A stretch of DNA of 41,573 nucleotides from Gemmataceae bacterium (GTDB lineage Bacteria; Planctomycetota; Planctomycetia; Gemmatales; Gemmataceae): positions 1 to 41,573 of the forward strand of contig JAQGHQ010000387.1 in assembly GCA_028288765.1 (NCBI GenBank). Direction: 5' to 3'. Below, piece after piece: positions 1-8,551 of this stretch (the stretch's first letter is position 1; the number at the start of each line of letters is the position of its first letter). The translations under genes were made by a program, and so were the position numbers. The notes under the pieces were generated by a model. That model worked only from the letters and a program-made list of their open reading frames with translations, was not told the DNA's origin and did not search any database.

Positions 1-752
1 CGGTAGCTCGTCTTCCAGATCGGGGCCTCGACCACGTACCCGACCTGGACCTTCCGCTTCCCGTCCCCGGCGAAGTGCAGGCTCACCGCCTTCTTCTGGC
101 TGTCGTGGTTCAGGGCGAGCACCTCCAACGCCCGGCGGAACTCGCCCTCCAGGGTCGGGTTCGCGAACCGGAGCTGCTGGACGTCGGCCAGTTTCACCGC
201 CCGCAGCCCCTCGGCGCACCACAGGTTCAGGACCTCGGCCTCGACCACCTCCTTGCCCACCGGCACCTTCTGGTGCTCGACCCCGACGATCGCCCCGGTC
301 AGCTTGCCGGGCTGATTGGCCGCGGTCGGCTGGACCGTCACCTCGACCCGCTCCCCCCGGGCCTGCTGGAGGATGCTCGCGAACGTCGGGCTGCCGTCCA
401 GGTTGATGGCGAACGAGCTCAGGGTCCGGGAAATGGGCTCCCGGCTGTCGTAGCTGACGGCGGCCACCCGGCCGCCGCCGAAGTCCTCCAGGACCATGCT
501 CTTGAGGAGGTCGTTGACGTCGGTCTCGGGGAACGTGAGGTCGACCCGGGCGTCCCCGTCGACCTCCCCGGACCGGCTGAAGTACCCGACCCCGCTGTTG
601 AACAGGACGACCCGGGTGACCGGGAGGGTTGTGGCCGGCTTGAGGTCCTGCTTGTTCTCGGCCGCGGCCTCGGTCAGGAACCGGTCGGCCCCGACCCCGG
701 CCCCGACCGCCCCGGCCACCGGCAACGCCCATAGCAATTTCCGACGGAACAT
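1..752 (-). CDS. DUF4139-type protein, C-terminal part outside window
   Basis: The reading frame runs off the left edge, so only the first 250 codons are visible. The ATG at 752 is preceded by a GGAGGG about 7 bases upstream; a second in-frame ATG lies at 733. The N-terminus (MFRRKLLWALPVAGAVGAG) looks like a signal peptide or membrane anchor. The mature part begins with VVLFNSGVGYFSRSGEV, followed later by LNLWCAEGLRAVKL and GYVVEAPIWKTSYR at the window edge, which I recognise as the pattern of DUF4139 (mucoidy-inhibitor-like) proteins of planctomycetes. The biochemical function of these is unknown; export is inferred from the N-terminus. It is divergent from the DUF1501 gene at 1007. Confidence 0.75.
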   Translation of the reverse strand, partial: MFRRKLLWALPVAGAVGAGVGADRFLTEAAAENKQDLKPATTLPVTRVVLFNSGVGYFSRSGEVDGDARVDLTFPETDVNDLLKSMVLEDFGGGRVAAVSYDSREPISRTLSSFAINLDGSPTFASILQQARGERVEVTVQPTAANQPGKLTGAIVGVEHQKVPVGKEVVEAEVLNLWCAEGLRAVKLADVQQLRFANPTLEGEFRRALEVLALNHDSQKKAVSLHFAGDGKRKVQVGYVVEAPIWKTSY

Positions 753-934
753 GGCACGCCCTCCGCGATTCGCCCCACAAGGGACAGGGAAAGGTCTACC
801 TCCACAACTCACGGATCTTAGTCCCTCCACGGTCGGACTGCTACTGCACGGGGGGCCCAGAACCCGTGTTGTTACAGACTGTTACGAAAGCATTCAAACT
901 GATGGCCGGTCGCGGCTTTCGCCCGGTTTGAGAC

Positions 935-962
935 TTGACGCCGAACCCAGTTCTGGTAATTC
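935..962 (+). promoter_or_regulatory. possible promoter of the DUF1501 gene
   Basis: TTGACG at 935-940 resembles a sigma-70 -35 box, but the -10 region (around 955-962, GGTAATTC) is poor. A start of transcription near 968 would leave a leader of about 40 bases before the GTG at 1007. Weak evidence. Confidence 0.2.
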
Positions 963-1006
963 CTTGATGGGTGAGTGAATGTGAATCCCGGCCAGAGGAC
1001 CGAAGC

Positions 1007-2329
1007 GTGATCAGCATCGGGGGCGGGTTGCATCGCCGGGACTTCCTGCGCGTCGGGGCACTCGGGCTGGGCGGCTTCACCCTGGCCGACCTGCTCAGGA
1101 GCGAGGCCCGGGCGGAAACGCCTTCGCGCCCGAAATCGGTGATCTACATCGTGCTCGGCGGCGGCCCGAGTCACATCGACATGTGGGACCTCAAGCCGGA
1201 CGCCCCGGCGGAGATCCGCGGCCCGTTCAACCCGATTGCAACAAAGCTGCCCGGCGTGCGGATCTGCGAGCACATGCCGCTCCAGGCCGGGATGATGGAT
1301 CAGCTGGCGGTGCTCCGCGGCATCCGCTCCGTCGAGAACGACCACTTCCTGAGCGAGGTGTATTCCGGACTGCCACGGGTTGCCGGGAAGCGGCCGGCGT
1401 TCGGCTCGGTGGTCAGCAAACTGGCCGCTACCAGCTCCCCGCTCCCGTCCTACATCAGCCTCGACCGGCCGAGCACGGACCAGTTCGAGTTCGAGAAACC
1501 ATATTACGCCGGGTCCAACCACGCCCCGTACCGCCCGTTCGGCGAAGCCCTCGACGATCTCCAACCGGCAAAGGCGCCGGACCGGTTCCGGGACCGCAAA
1601 CAGCTCCTGTCCACGTTCGACGGCATGCGGCGCGACCTCGACCGGACCGACGCCCTCGCCGGGCTCGACAAATTCCAGGCCCAGGCCCTCGACATCCTGA
1701 CGTCGCCCCGGGTTCGGGACGCCTTCGACCTGAGCCGGGAGCCGGAAAAACTGCTGGCGGCTTACGGACACACCGGCGGGAAGTACCCGCACCAGACATT
1801 CAAATCCATCATGTACCCGTGGGACGGGAAGAAGTTCCTGCTCGCCCGGCGCCTGGTGGAGGCCGGGGCGCGGGTAGTCACGCTCCGGGCGGCCGAGTGG
1901 GACCACCACAGCAGCGCGAACGGGGACATCTTCTTCGCCCTCAAGTGCCTGATGCCACTCCTCGACCGCAGCCTGTGCGCGCTGCTGAGTGACCTGACCG
2001 CCCGCGGGCTCGACAAGGACGTACTCGTCGTGGTTCTGGGCGAGTTCGGGCGGACGCCGAAGATCGCACACCCCGGGCCGGGCCGCGAACACTGGGCCGA
2101 TGCCGGTTGTGCGGTCGTCTACGGCGGCGGGCTGAGGATGGGGCAGGTGATCGGCGAGACCGACTCGCGGGCCGAGCGGTCGAAGAGCGGGACGATGTCG
2201 TTCCAGAACGTGATCGCGACGATCTACCACGTCCTCGGTGTCGATCTCGACACGATGCTGCCGGACTTCAGCGGCCGGCCGCAGAATCTCCTCGACGACA
2301 AGCAGCCGATCCGCGAACTGGTGGGTTGA
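1007..2329 (+). CDS. DUF1501 family exported protein
   Basis: A 440-residue protein beginning MISIGGGLHRRDFLRVGALG, a Tat-like signal of the kind common on planctomycete DUF1501 proteins. Family marks are GGGPSHIDMWDLKP near residue 50, GEFGRTP near residue 345 and a GREHW segment after it. DUF1501 proteins share the alkaline-phosphatase/sulfatase fold; the substrate is unknown. I chose the GTG at 1007 because AGAGGA lies about 8 bases upstream and the Tat motif then sits near the N-terminus; an upstream GTG at 971 is in frame but has no ribosome-binding site. It stands apart from any DUF1549 gene, unlike the second DUF1501 gene at 19364, and converges on the cytochrome gene at 2470. Confidence 0.88.
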   Translation: MISIGGGLHRRDFLRVGALGLGGFTLADLLRSEARAETPSRPKSVIYIVLGGGPSHIDMWDLKPDAPAEIRGPFNPIATKLPGVRICEHMPLQAGMMDQLAVLRGIRSVENDHFLSEVYSGLPRVAGKRPAFGSVVSKLAATSSPLPSYISLDRPSTDQFEFEKPYYAGSNHAPYRPFGEALDDLQPAKAPDRFRDRKQLLSTFDGMRRDLDRTDALAGLDKFQAQALDILTSPRVRDAFDLSREPEKLLAAYGHTGGKYPHQTFKSIMYPWDGKKFLLARRLVEAGARVVTLRAAEWDHHSSANGDIFFALKCLMPLLDRSLCALLSDLTARGLDKDVLVVVLGEFGRTPKIAHPGPGREHWADAGCAVVYGGGLRMGQVIGETDSRAERSKSGTMSFQNVIATIYHVLGVDLDTMLPDFSGRPQNLLDDKQPIRELVG

Positions 2330-2346
2330 TTGATCTCAATTGATCT

Positions 2347-2450
2347 AACCACAGAGTCACAGAGAGCACAGAGACCGGGAAAGACACAGAGAAGGACTAG
2401 TTGATTCCTCTGTCTTTCCCGGTCTCTGTGCTCTCTGTGACTCTGTGGTT
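2347..2450. repeat. long perfect inverted repeat between convergent genes
   Basis: Two perfectly complementary 39-base arms at 2347-2385 and 2412-2450 enclose a 26-base loop. The arms are built of ACAGAG-like words (starts AACCACAGAGTCACAGAG). It lies exactly between the stop codons of the genes at 1007 and 2470, so it can act as a bidirectional terminator. The composition is far from the G+C-rich surroundings, which fits an inserted repeat; similar ACCACAGAG sequences are, from memory, dispersed in several environmental bacterial genomes. Confidence 0.9.
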
Positions 2451-2469
2451 AACTCGTTCGGCCACTCCG

Positions 2470-4020
2470 TCACAAGCACCGCAGGAACGCGACCAGGTCG
2501 GCCTTCTCCTGCTGGGTCAGCTTCAGCCCCTGGACGAGGTTGAAGAACTCGACCGCGTCTTCCAGGGTTAGGCACCGGCCGTCGTGCAGGTACGGCGGGC
2601 TCTCCTTGATCCCCCGGAGGGTGAACGCCTTGATCGGCCCGTCCCCGGGCTCGTTCAGGAACCGCTCCAGGTGCAGGTCGTGCATCTTGTCGTCGAGGTA
2701 GAACGGGGCCGGGTGGCAGACCGCGCAGTTCGCCTTGCCGAAGAACAGTTTCTCGCCGCGGGCTTCGCCTTCGGTCGCCTTCTTCGGGTCGAGACGGCCG
2801 GTGAGGTCCAGTTTCGGGGCGGGCGGGAAGTCGAACATGATCTGGGCCTGGGCCATGTGCGGGATCACGCTCCGCGGCAGCTCCTGGAACCCCTTCTTCA
2901 TCGCCCGGATCGGGTCGCCGTTGAAATAGGCGGTCCGCTGCTCAAACTCGGTGAAGTCCTCCACCGACCGGAGGCTCCGCTTGCTCCCGTGGATCTGCTG
3001 GTTGAACATCCCCCGGAGGCTGGTCGTGTCGATCCGGAACCGGCGGTCCTGCGGGCGGACGTCCGGGGTCAGGTGGAACTGGCCGGTGGTGTGGCCGTTC
3101 ACATGGCAATCCAGGCACGCCACGCCCAGCTGGGGGGCCGAGCTCTTGCGGTCGTCGGTCAGGTTGAACTCCTCCTGCGGGAGCGGGGTGAGCAGGAGCC
3201 GCATGCCTTCGAGCTGGACCGGGGTCATGATCTCCTTGAACAGCTCCCGGAAGTTCGCCAGCGACACCACCTGCCCGCGGGACGCGTCGCCCAGCTCCGG
3301 CCGGTTCTGCAGAAACATCGCCGGGGGGAACTCGGGCAGGAACTCGTTCGGGATGTCGAACTCCACGTCGAACCGTTCGAGCCGGGGGAACATCGCGATC
3401 TGCACCGGCGGGAACACCTGTCCGCCGTTCGTGTGCAGTGGGTGCGGGAGCGACGGGTACGGGAACAGGTTGTTCTTCCGGATCTCGTCCGGGCTCATCC
3501 CGGCGAGCTGGTCCCACGTCTGGCCCTCGGTCAGGCGGGCGGTCGGGCCGACGCAAATCGGCTTGCCCCGCAACATTTTGACCTGCGGGTCGGGCTTCGG
3601 GGCGAGGTCATAGCGTGTCTCCAGCAGCTTCCGCTGGGCGGCAGTCACCGCCGGCTTGGCGGCCGACTCCGCCTTCATGATTTCCTCGAAGGTCGTGAAC
3701 GGCTTCGGGGAGTTTAGCGGGTCGCGGGCGAAGTCGAACCCGGTGATCCGACCTTGATTCGGCTGGTTCTTCAGTGCCGGAGTGACCGGGGCCGGCCGGG
3801 TCGAGTCAAAGATGTCGGACTTGTCGTGCTCGGTCAGCTTCAGCTCCGGCCGGTCGGCCGGGACCGGCCGAACCCGCACCGCCTCGGCCGCCGGGTCGGT
3901 CGGTCGGGCGGGCTGCTTCTTGTCCACCGCCACGGGTTCGCCCGGCCGCGCGACCAGGATGAACCCACTCGCGGTCAGACCCAACACGAACGCGGCCACC
4001 ACGCTGAGTCGATTTTGCAT
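2470..4020 (-). CDS. di-haem cytochrome c peroxidase-like protein
   Basis: A 516-residue exported protein. The ATG at 4020 is chosen because GAGGGGAA lies about 6 bases upstream and it gives a clean signal peptide (MQNRLSVVAAFVLGLTASGF); the open frame extends further upstream without support. Two c-type haem sites are visible, CLDCH at residues 302-306 and CAVCH at 432-436. The C-terminal PPYLHDGRCLTLEDAVEFF matches the conserved end of bacterial cytochrome c peroxidases and MauG-like proteins (usually PYFHDG with ATLEEAV). Planctomycete relatives are often labelled cytochrome B6. A periplasmic electron-transfer or peroxidase role is inferred. The N-terminal 150 residues are proline-rich and not recognised. 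The kinase gene ends 175 bases upstream, with a terminator between. Confidence 0.82.
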   Translation of the reverse strand: MQNRLSVVAAFVLGLTASGFILVARPGEPVAVDKKQPARPTDPAAEAVRVRPVPADRPELKLTEHDKSDIFDSTRPAPVTPALKNQPNQGRITGFDFARDPLNSPKPFTTFEEIMKAESAAKPAVTAAQRKLLETRYDLAPKPDPQVKMLRGKPICVGPTARLTEGQTWDQLAGMSPDEIRKNNLFPYPSLPHPLHTNGGQVFPPVQIAMFPRLERFDVEFDIPNEFLPEFPPAMFLQNRPELGDASRGQVVSLANFRELFKEIMTPVQLEGMRLLLTPLPQEEFNLTDDRKSSAPQLGVACLDCHVNGHTTGQFHLTPDVRPQDRRFRIDTTSLRGMFNQQIHGSKRSLRSVEDFTEFEQRTAYFNGDPIRAMKKGFQELPRSVIPHMAQAQIMFDFPPAPKLDLTGRLDPKKATEGEARGEKLFFGKANCAVCHPAPFYLDDKMHDLHLERFLNEPGDGPIKAFTLRGIKESPPYLHDGRCLTLEDAVEFFNLVQGLKLTQQEKADLVAFLRCL

Positions 4021-4129
4021 GGGGTTCCCCTCGCCGAAGTGTCCAACCCGAGTCTCAACGAGGCAGAGGGGTGCAAGTCCGGTGCCGTCGAAAAGGACCG
4101 TACGGAGGTAGAACGAGACCGAAAACCCA

Positions 4130-4160
4130 CACGCCCACCCGCGGGGGGCGGGTGGGCGTG
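4130..4160 (-). terminator. intrinsic terminator of the kinase gene
   Basis: A perfect 13-base stem (4130-4142 with 4148-4160) has a five-base loop. Read on the minus strand it is followed by GGGTTTTC, a short T run, 35 bases after the kinase stop codon. Confidence 0.7.
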
Positions 4161-4195
4161 GCGGCGAGTCGAACGCGGGCGAAAAGAGGGGTATG

Positions 4196-5758
4196 TCAGG
4201 CCAGGGCCACAATCACTGCGAGCAGGAGGGCGATGACCGCACCGCCCCCGATGGCGATCCAGGGCCAGAGCTTCCTCATGTCCAGTTTCGTCGGGGGCGG
4301 ACCGGCGGCATCAACGCGGAACGGGTTGGTCGGCAGGTCCCGGCCCGGTTTGGTGCCCGGGGGGGGCTGTTCCATCGGGCCGGCGGCCGTATCGACTGCG
4401 GACGGCTGGGGATGGGCCGCAATGCCCGGTCGCTGACCGGATTTGGTATCGAACGGCTTCGCCCGGGGTGCCCACGGCGAGGTCGCGGGTGACGACGGGC
4501 CGAACGGGGAGGGTGACAGGACCGGCGGCGGGCCGAACGGGCCCGGCGCGGGGGGGGCGACTGGGGCCCGGGGTTCTGCTAGGACTGCGGCCCCGGCCCG
4601 GGCGATCGCGGCCCCCGGGGTTGTCCCCACGGGTTCGTCCGCCGTCTCGCCCATCTCTTCACCCGCCCCTTCCGTCGCGGCCGGGCTGAGCTGGGGCATT
4701 TCATCCCCGGCGGGGAGCGTGACCACGGCGGGCACCCACGGATCGAGTTCGGCCGCGACCTGCGCCGGTGTCTGATACCGGGCCTTCGGGTCCTTCACCA
4801 TCATCCGGGCGACGATCGCGGCGAGCCCGTCCGGAATCTCCGGGCGGATCTGCTGGATCGGGGTCGGTTCCTTGGTCCGGTGCCAGAGTAGCTTTTGGGA
4901 CACCGTCCCGGTCGGGAAGGGGGGGTGCCCGGCGAGGAGGAAGTAGAACGTGGCCCCGAGGGCGTACACGTCCGCCCGGATGTCGACCGAGTGGCTGTTC
5001 GCGACCTGCTCCGGGGCGACGTAATCGGCCGTCCCGAGGACGATCTTGTCGTCGTACTTGATCGTGAGCTGGTCGGTGTGGTCGCGGAAGAACCGGGCGA
5101 GGCCCAGGTCGAGGATCCGGGCCAACCCGCGCCGGTCGATCAGGACATTACCGGGCTTGACGTCGCGGTGGATGATCCCGCTGCGGAAGGCGTAGTCGAG
5201 CCCTCCGGCGGTCTGGCGGATGTAGCTGACCGCCCGGCCGATCTCCATCGGGCCGAACTTCTTGACCACGTCCAGGAGGTTCGGGCCGTCGACGTAGTCC
5301 ATGACGATGAAGTGCAGGTTCCCGTCCTGGTCGATGTCGTGGGTGCGGACGATGTTCGCGTGTTGGAGGCTGCCGGCGGCCCGGGCCTCGCGGTAGAACC
5401 GGCCGAGCGCGGCCGGCTGCTCGGCCTTCGCCGGGGGCAGCACCTTGATTGCCACCCGTTTCTTCATGAACATGTGTTCACACAGGAACACCTGGCCCAT
5501 CCCGCCGACCCCGACCCGCTCCAGGAGCTTGTACTTGCCGATGGTGAAACCACGCCACTTCCCGAGCAGGAACTGCTCGGCCTGGAAGTAGGTCAGCACC
5601 CCGTCCCGGATCATGTCGTCGGCGAACTCGCGGGGATCGGTGGGCAGGCCCCGGGCGAACTCGCGCCGCTGGAGGTAAGCCGAAAGCTTCTGTTCGTCGA
5701 TCATCCCGCTCTTGCGGATGAGTTGGATCAACTCTTCGACGGAGGAGGGTACGGACAT
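4196..5758 (-). CDS. membrane-anchored serine/threonine protein kinase
   Basis: A 520-residue Hanks-type kinase. Residues 1-75 form a helical extension (SVEELIQLIRKSGMI, then LTYFQAEQFLLGKWRGF) that I associate with Gemmata-type kinases. The kinase domain spans about 76-339: glycine loop GVGGMGQVF at 83-91, catalytic lysine in VAIKVL at 105, HRDVKPGNV at 197-205, DLG in place of DFG at 217-219, and APE at 248-250. A proline-rich linker leads to one C-terminal membrane helix near 495-520. The domain is therefore probably cytoplasmic with a C-terminal tail anchor and no periplasmic sensor. I use the ATG at 5758 rather than the upstream one at 5803, because it begins the conserved extension. The substrate is unknown. 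Confidence 0.93.
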   Translation of the reverse strand: MSVPSSVEELIQLIRKSGMIDEQKLSAYLQRREFARGLPTDPREFADDMIRDGVLTYFQAEQFLLGKWRGFTIGKYKLLERVGVGGMGQVFLCEHMFMKKRVAIKVLPPAKAEQPAALGRFYREARAAGSLQHANIVRTHDIDQDGNLHFIVMDYVDGPNLLDVVKKFGPMEIGRAVSYIRQTAGGLDYAFRSGIIHRDVKPGNVLIDRRGLARILDLGLARFFRDHTDQLTIKYDDKIVLGTADYVAPEQVANSHSVDIRADVYALGATFYFLLAGHPPFPTGTVSQKLLWHRTKEPTPIQQIRPEIPDGLAAIVARMMVKDPKARYQTPAQVAAELDPWVPAVVTLPAGDEMPQLSPAATEGAGEEMGETADEPVGTTPGAAIARAGAAVLAEPRAPVAPPAPGPFGPPPVLSPSPFGPSSPATSPWAPRAKPFDTKSGQRPGIAAHPQPSAVDTAAGPMEQPPPGTKPGRDLPTNPFRVDAAGPPPTKLDMRKLWPWIAIGGGAVIALLLAVIVALA

Positions 5759-6177
5759 CAGACACCCTGGCGGGCTAAAGGGGGGCGGCGCGACAATTCC
5801 CACCCGGGGAGAGGTTCTTCGGGCGGGATGTGAACTCCCTCACGTAAACTAGAACAGATTTAGACCCCACGCAAACCTCCCGGGTCGCCTTTTACGCCAC
5901 CGCCTGAAACCCCTTTTCTCGGCTACTCCGGCACGACCGGTAGGCCTGGTGCGGTCGGCACGACCGGCCGGGGCCGGGGTATCCTTGTGGCCGGTGGGGC
6001 GGTCGGACGTCAGAGACGTGGACGCCACCGGAGGTTTGGGTTTTTCCAGGCGTCGCGACCGTGCGGAGAGCGAAGATGGGCAGGACAGGTCGGGTTGACC
6101 CCCGGCGCCTGGGCGGGTATCACCAGCGGCGGTCGCAGGATGCGACGGGGTGAACGTGAGCGCACGGAGGGCGGGCG
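5759..6177. other. divergent intergenic region
   Basis: This separates the kinase gene (minus) from the thioredoxin gene (plus). The only A+T-richer patch is about 5838-5872. No convincing promoter boxes, hairpin or small gene was seen; promoters for both neighbours must lie here. Confidence 0.6.
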
Positions 6178-6867
6178 ATGCCGCGGACGGGCGGAGGGAT
6201 CTGGGCGGTGCTGGTGGCGGCGGGCGTGGCGGTTTCGGCGGATTCGGCCCGGGCGCAAGACGTCCACTGGCGCCAGGACTACACCGCCGCGCGGAAGGAG
6301 GCGACCGCCACCGGCCGCCCCCTTCTTCTCGACTTCGGCACCGAGGCGTGCGTGTGGTGCCGCAAGCTCGACGCGACGACCTTCCGGGACCGGGGGGTGG
6401 TCGAGCTCATCAACGAGCGGGTCATCCCGGTCAAGGTCGACGGCGAGCGGGAGGCGTGGCTAACCCGGGCCGCCGGGGTCGAGGCGTTCCCGACGCTCGT
6501 GCTGGTCTCACCGGACGGTAAGATCGTTGCCCGCCACGAAGGCTACGCCGATGCGGCTAAGATGACCGCGTTGCTCCGGCAGGTCGCACCCCGCGAAGCT
6601 CCCGCCGCACGCCCGCCGGAGCGGTCCCCCGCGGCCGAACTCCTCGCCCTGGCCCGTGCCGACCACGACGCCGGCCGCTACCTCGCGTGCATCGAGCGGT
6701 GCGACCGGTTGATGTCCGGGTACGCGGCCGGCCCGGAGGCGGGGGAGGCCCGCCGGCTGTCCGCCGCGATTACCGGCGACCCGGAGAAATGGCGGCGGGT
6801 GACCACCCAGATTGACACCGACTTCGCGGCCGTGAAGCGCGACCTCGATGTCGCCCTGAAGCGGTAG
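6178..6867 (+). CDS. exported thioredoxin-fold protein
   Basis: A 229-residue protein with a signal peptide that probably ends at ARA (residues 24-26). Residues 28-140 form a thioredoxin fold: RPLLLDFGTEACVWCRKL holds the active-site CVWC (C58, C61), and FPTLVLVSPDGK carries the cis-proline. The CVWC site and the thioredoxin_7/DUF255-like pattern point to a periplasmic disulfide or thiol oxidoreductase. Residues 150-229 are a helical tail (LLALARADHDAGRYLACIER) resembling a TPR-like region. GGAGGG lies about 8 bases before the ATG. It stands alone, convergent with the propeller gene at 7048. Confidence 0.85.
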   Translation: MPRTGGGIWAVLVAAGVAVSADSARAQDVHWRQDYTAARKEATATGRPLLLDFGTEACVWCRKLDATTFRDRGVVELINERVIPVKVDGEREAWLTRAAGVEAFPTLVLVSPDGKIVARHEGYADAAKMTALLRQVAPREAPAARPPERSPAAELLALARADHDAGRYLACIERCDRLMSGYAAGPEAGEARRLSAAITGDPEKWRRVTTQIDTDFAAVKRDLDVALKR

Positions 6868-7004
6868 CCGGCGCACCCGCGGCCGTGCCCCGACCCGTCT
6901 GCTTTCCCCGTGGGTGGGCCGACTTCGGTCACTCGTCACGTCACCAGCTTGGATTCCGCCCGCGGGCCGAAGCCGCTTCGGTGATCGTGGGACCATTCGG
7001 CCGC

Positions 7005-7033
7005 CTCCAAGGTGGGAGCGACCCACCCTGGAG
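7005..7033. terminator. hairpin between convergent genes
   Basis: Arms 7005-7016 and 7022-7033 pair with one mismatch around a five-base loop, and weaker pairing extends outward. It lies 14 bases beyond the stop codon of the minus-strand gene at 7048 and 137 bases beyond the thioredoxin gene. There is no clear T run. Its GGTGGG/CCCACC core resembles the GTAGGGTGGG repeats elsewhere in the window. Confidence 0.45.
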
Positions 7034-7047
7034 CCGATCGGTCTGGC

Positions 7048-8511
7048 TTACGGCACCTGATCCTTCACCCACAATCCTCCCGGACTGAGTTCGAACTGCG
7101 TGCCCGGGGGGATCGTGGCGGGGGCGTCGGCTTTGAGCAGGTATGCAGCTCCGTTGACCGGGTCGTACGAGACGCCTCCGGTCACACCCCACAGCTTGTC
7201 GGACGGGGCAACCGTTCCGACCTTCCCGATCCCCTTGAACTTGACCCTCCCGACGGCCTGGCCGGACTCGACGTTCAACACGTCGGCCGTGCTAATCCCG
7301 CCCTGCCACAGAAGGAGGTGGTTCGACCCCCACCACCCAAACCCGGCTATGCCAAGTGTGTTCTTGGGTGAACTTGCAGACATCCGCTGTCCGGTCTTCG
7401 CGTCCCACACGCCGAGCGCGGCCGTCGCCTTCGGGGTGAAGGTTGTGAATGGGCACGCGAACCGGCTGCCGTCTGCCTGCAGCGCCGCGCCAGAGAAGTT
7501 CGCCGACCCGCCGGCCTTCATCACCGGCTCGGTCCGGGCGGTTTCGGTCGCGGTCGCCGGGTCGTAGAAGGTGAAGCCCGTACCGTTGAACAGCGCGAGC
7601 GTCTTACCGTCCGGGGTCAGGGCGAAGTTTGTTGGAGTATGGGTGAACCCGTTGACCACGAGGACGGGCCCGCTGGTGAGTCCGGGCGGGCTTCCCGCCG
7701 TCCGCTTCAGTCCGGGGACGGACCAGACGTCGAACCCGCCGCCCGTGTTGATCGTCAGGAGCTGGTTTTCGGGTAGGAACGCGGTCCAGATGAGATCGGG
7801 TACACTCAGGGTGGCCGGCGTGCGCGGGTACGGGGTGACCTGGTGGACCTGCTGACCGTTCGCCACGGCGTAGAGGGTCAGCGGGTTGCCCTCGAACGGG
7901 GCCGACCCGACGACCGCCAGCCACTTCCCGTCCGGGCTGGCCGCGAACTCCTTGTCCGTCACCGAATCCACGAGGATCTGGCCCCGGGCCTCGCCGGTCG
8001 CGGTCTTGACCACGTCGATCTGCCGCCCGACGCCCTGGCTTTTGTTCGAGATGATCGCCGTAAACCCGCCCTCCCCGCCACCGAACACGATCTGGGTCAC
8101 CTGCGGGTTGATGACGGGCGGGATGGGTACGACTCCGGCCCCCAGTTTGGGGGGCGCGTCGACCGGGTCCGGCTGCGGGACGATGGGGTTGATGGGGTTG
8201 ATCGGAGCGGAGTTCGGCCTGGGAGCTGGTCGTACGAGTGGGGCGGGCGGGGCGACGACGACGGCCTGCTGGTCACCCCCGTCAGGCTTGCCCTTCTCCC
8301 CGCGAAAAAGCAAAAAGGCTGCAACCCCGGCCCCGATCAGGAAGAGGATCCCAACCCCGACCCCGACCGCGATCAGAACCCCGGTCCCGGAGTCCGATCC
8401 GCTACCGCGGGACCGGCGCGGCCGGTCATCGTCGTCATCGTCGTCGTACCGCCGCCGTCGGCGAGGGCGGTCGTCGTAGTCGTCATCATCATCGTCGCGA
8501 CGGCGCGCCAT
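7048..8511 (-). CDS. membrane-anchored beta-propeller-like protein
   Basis: A 487-residue protein. The N-terminus (MARRRDDDDDDYDDRP) is a strongly charged Arg/Asp tract of about 40 residues, followed by one membrane helix (about 43-70, VLIAVGVGVGILFLIGAG) and a proline-rich linker. The rest shows repeated WD40-like strands such as ASPDGKWLAVVG, LTPDGKTLALFN and YDPATATET, so an extracytoplasmic propeller is likely. The start could also be the ATG at 8541; I prefer 8511 because charged starts of this kind are common in the lineage, though neither has a good ribosome-binding site. It follows mrp by 40 bases (10 from the alternative start) and is probably cotranscribed. The function is unknown. 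Confidence 0.75.
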   Translation of the reverse strand: MARRRDDDDDDYDDRPRRRRRYDDDDDDDRPRRSRGSGSDSGTGVLIAVGVGVGILFLIGAGVAAFLLFRGEKGKPDGGDQQAVVVAPPAPLVRPAPRPNSAPINPINPIVPQPDPVDAPPKLGAGVVPIPPVINPQVTQIVFGGGEGGFTAIISNKSQGVGRQIDVVKTATGEARGQILVDSVTDKEFAASPDGKWLAVVGSAPFEGNPLTLYAVANGQQVHQVTPYPRTPATLSVPDLIWTAFLPENQLLTINTGGGFDVWSVPGLKRTAGSPPGLTSGPVLVVNGFTHTPTNFALTPDGKTLALFNGTGFTFYDPATATETARTEPVMKAGGSANFSGAALQADGSRFACPFTTFTPKATAALGVWDAKTGQRMSASSPKNTLGIAGFGWWGSNHLLLWQGGISTADVLNVESGQAVGRVKFKGIGKVGTVAPSDKLWGVTGGVSYDPVNGAAYLLKADAPATIPPGTQFELSPGGLWVKDQVP

Positions 8512-8551
8512 TTCAGACGCTCGGAGAGGTTGTGGCGTCATGAGCCCGCGG

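Noticed and set aside
4020..4100. Riboswitch in the leader of the cytochrome gene
   Set aside because: A GTGCAAGTCCGGTGCC-like stretch was considered but no conserved riboswitch core was found.
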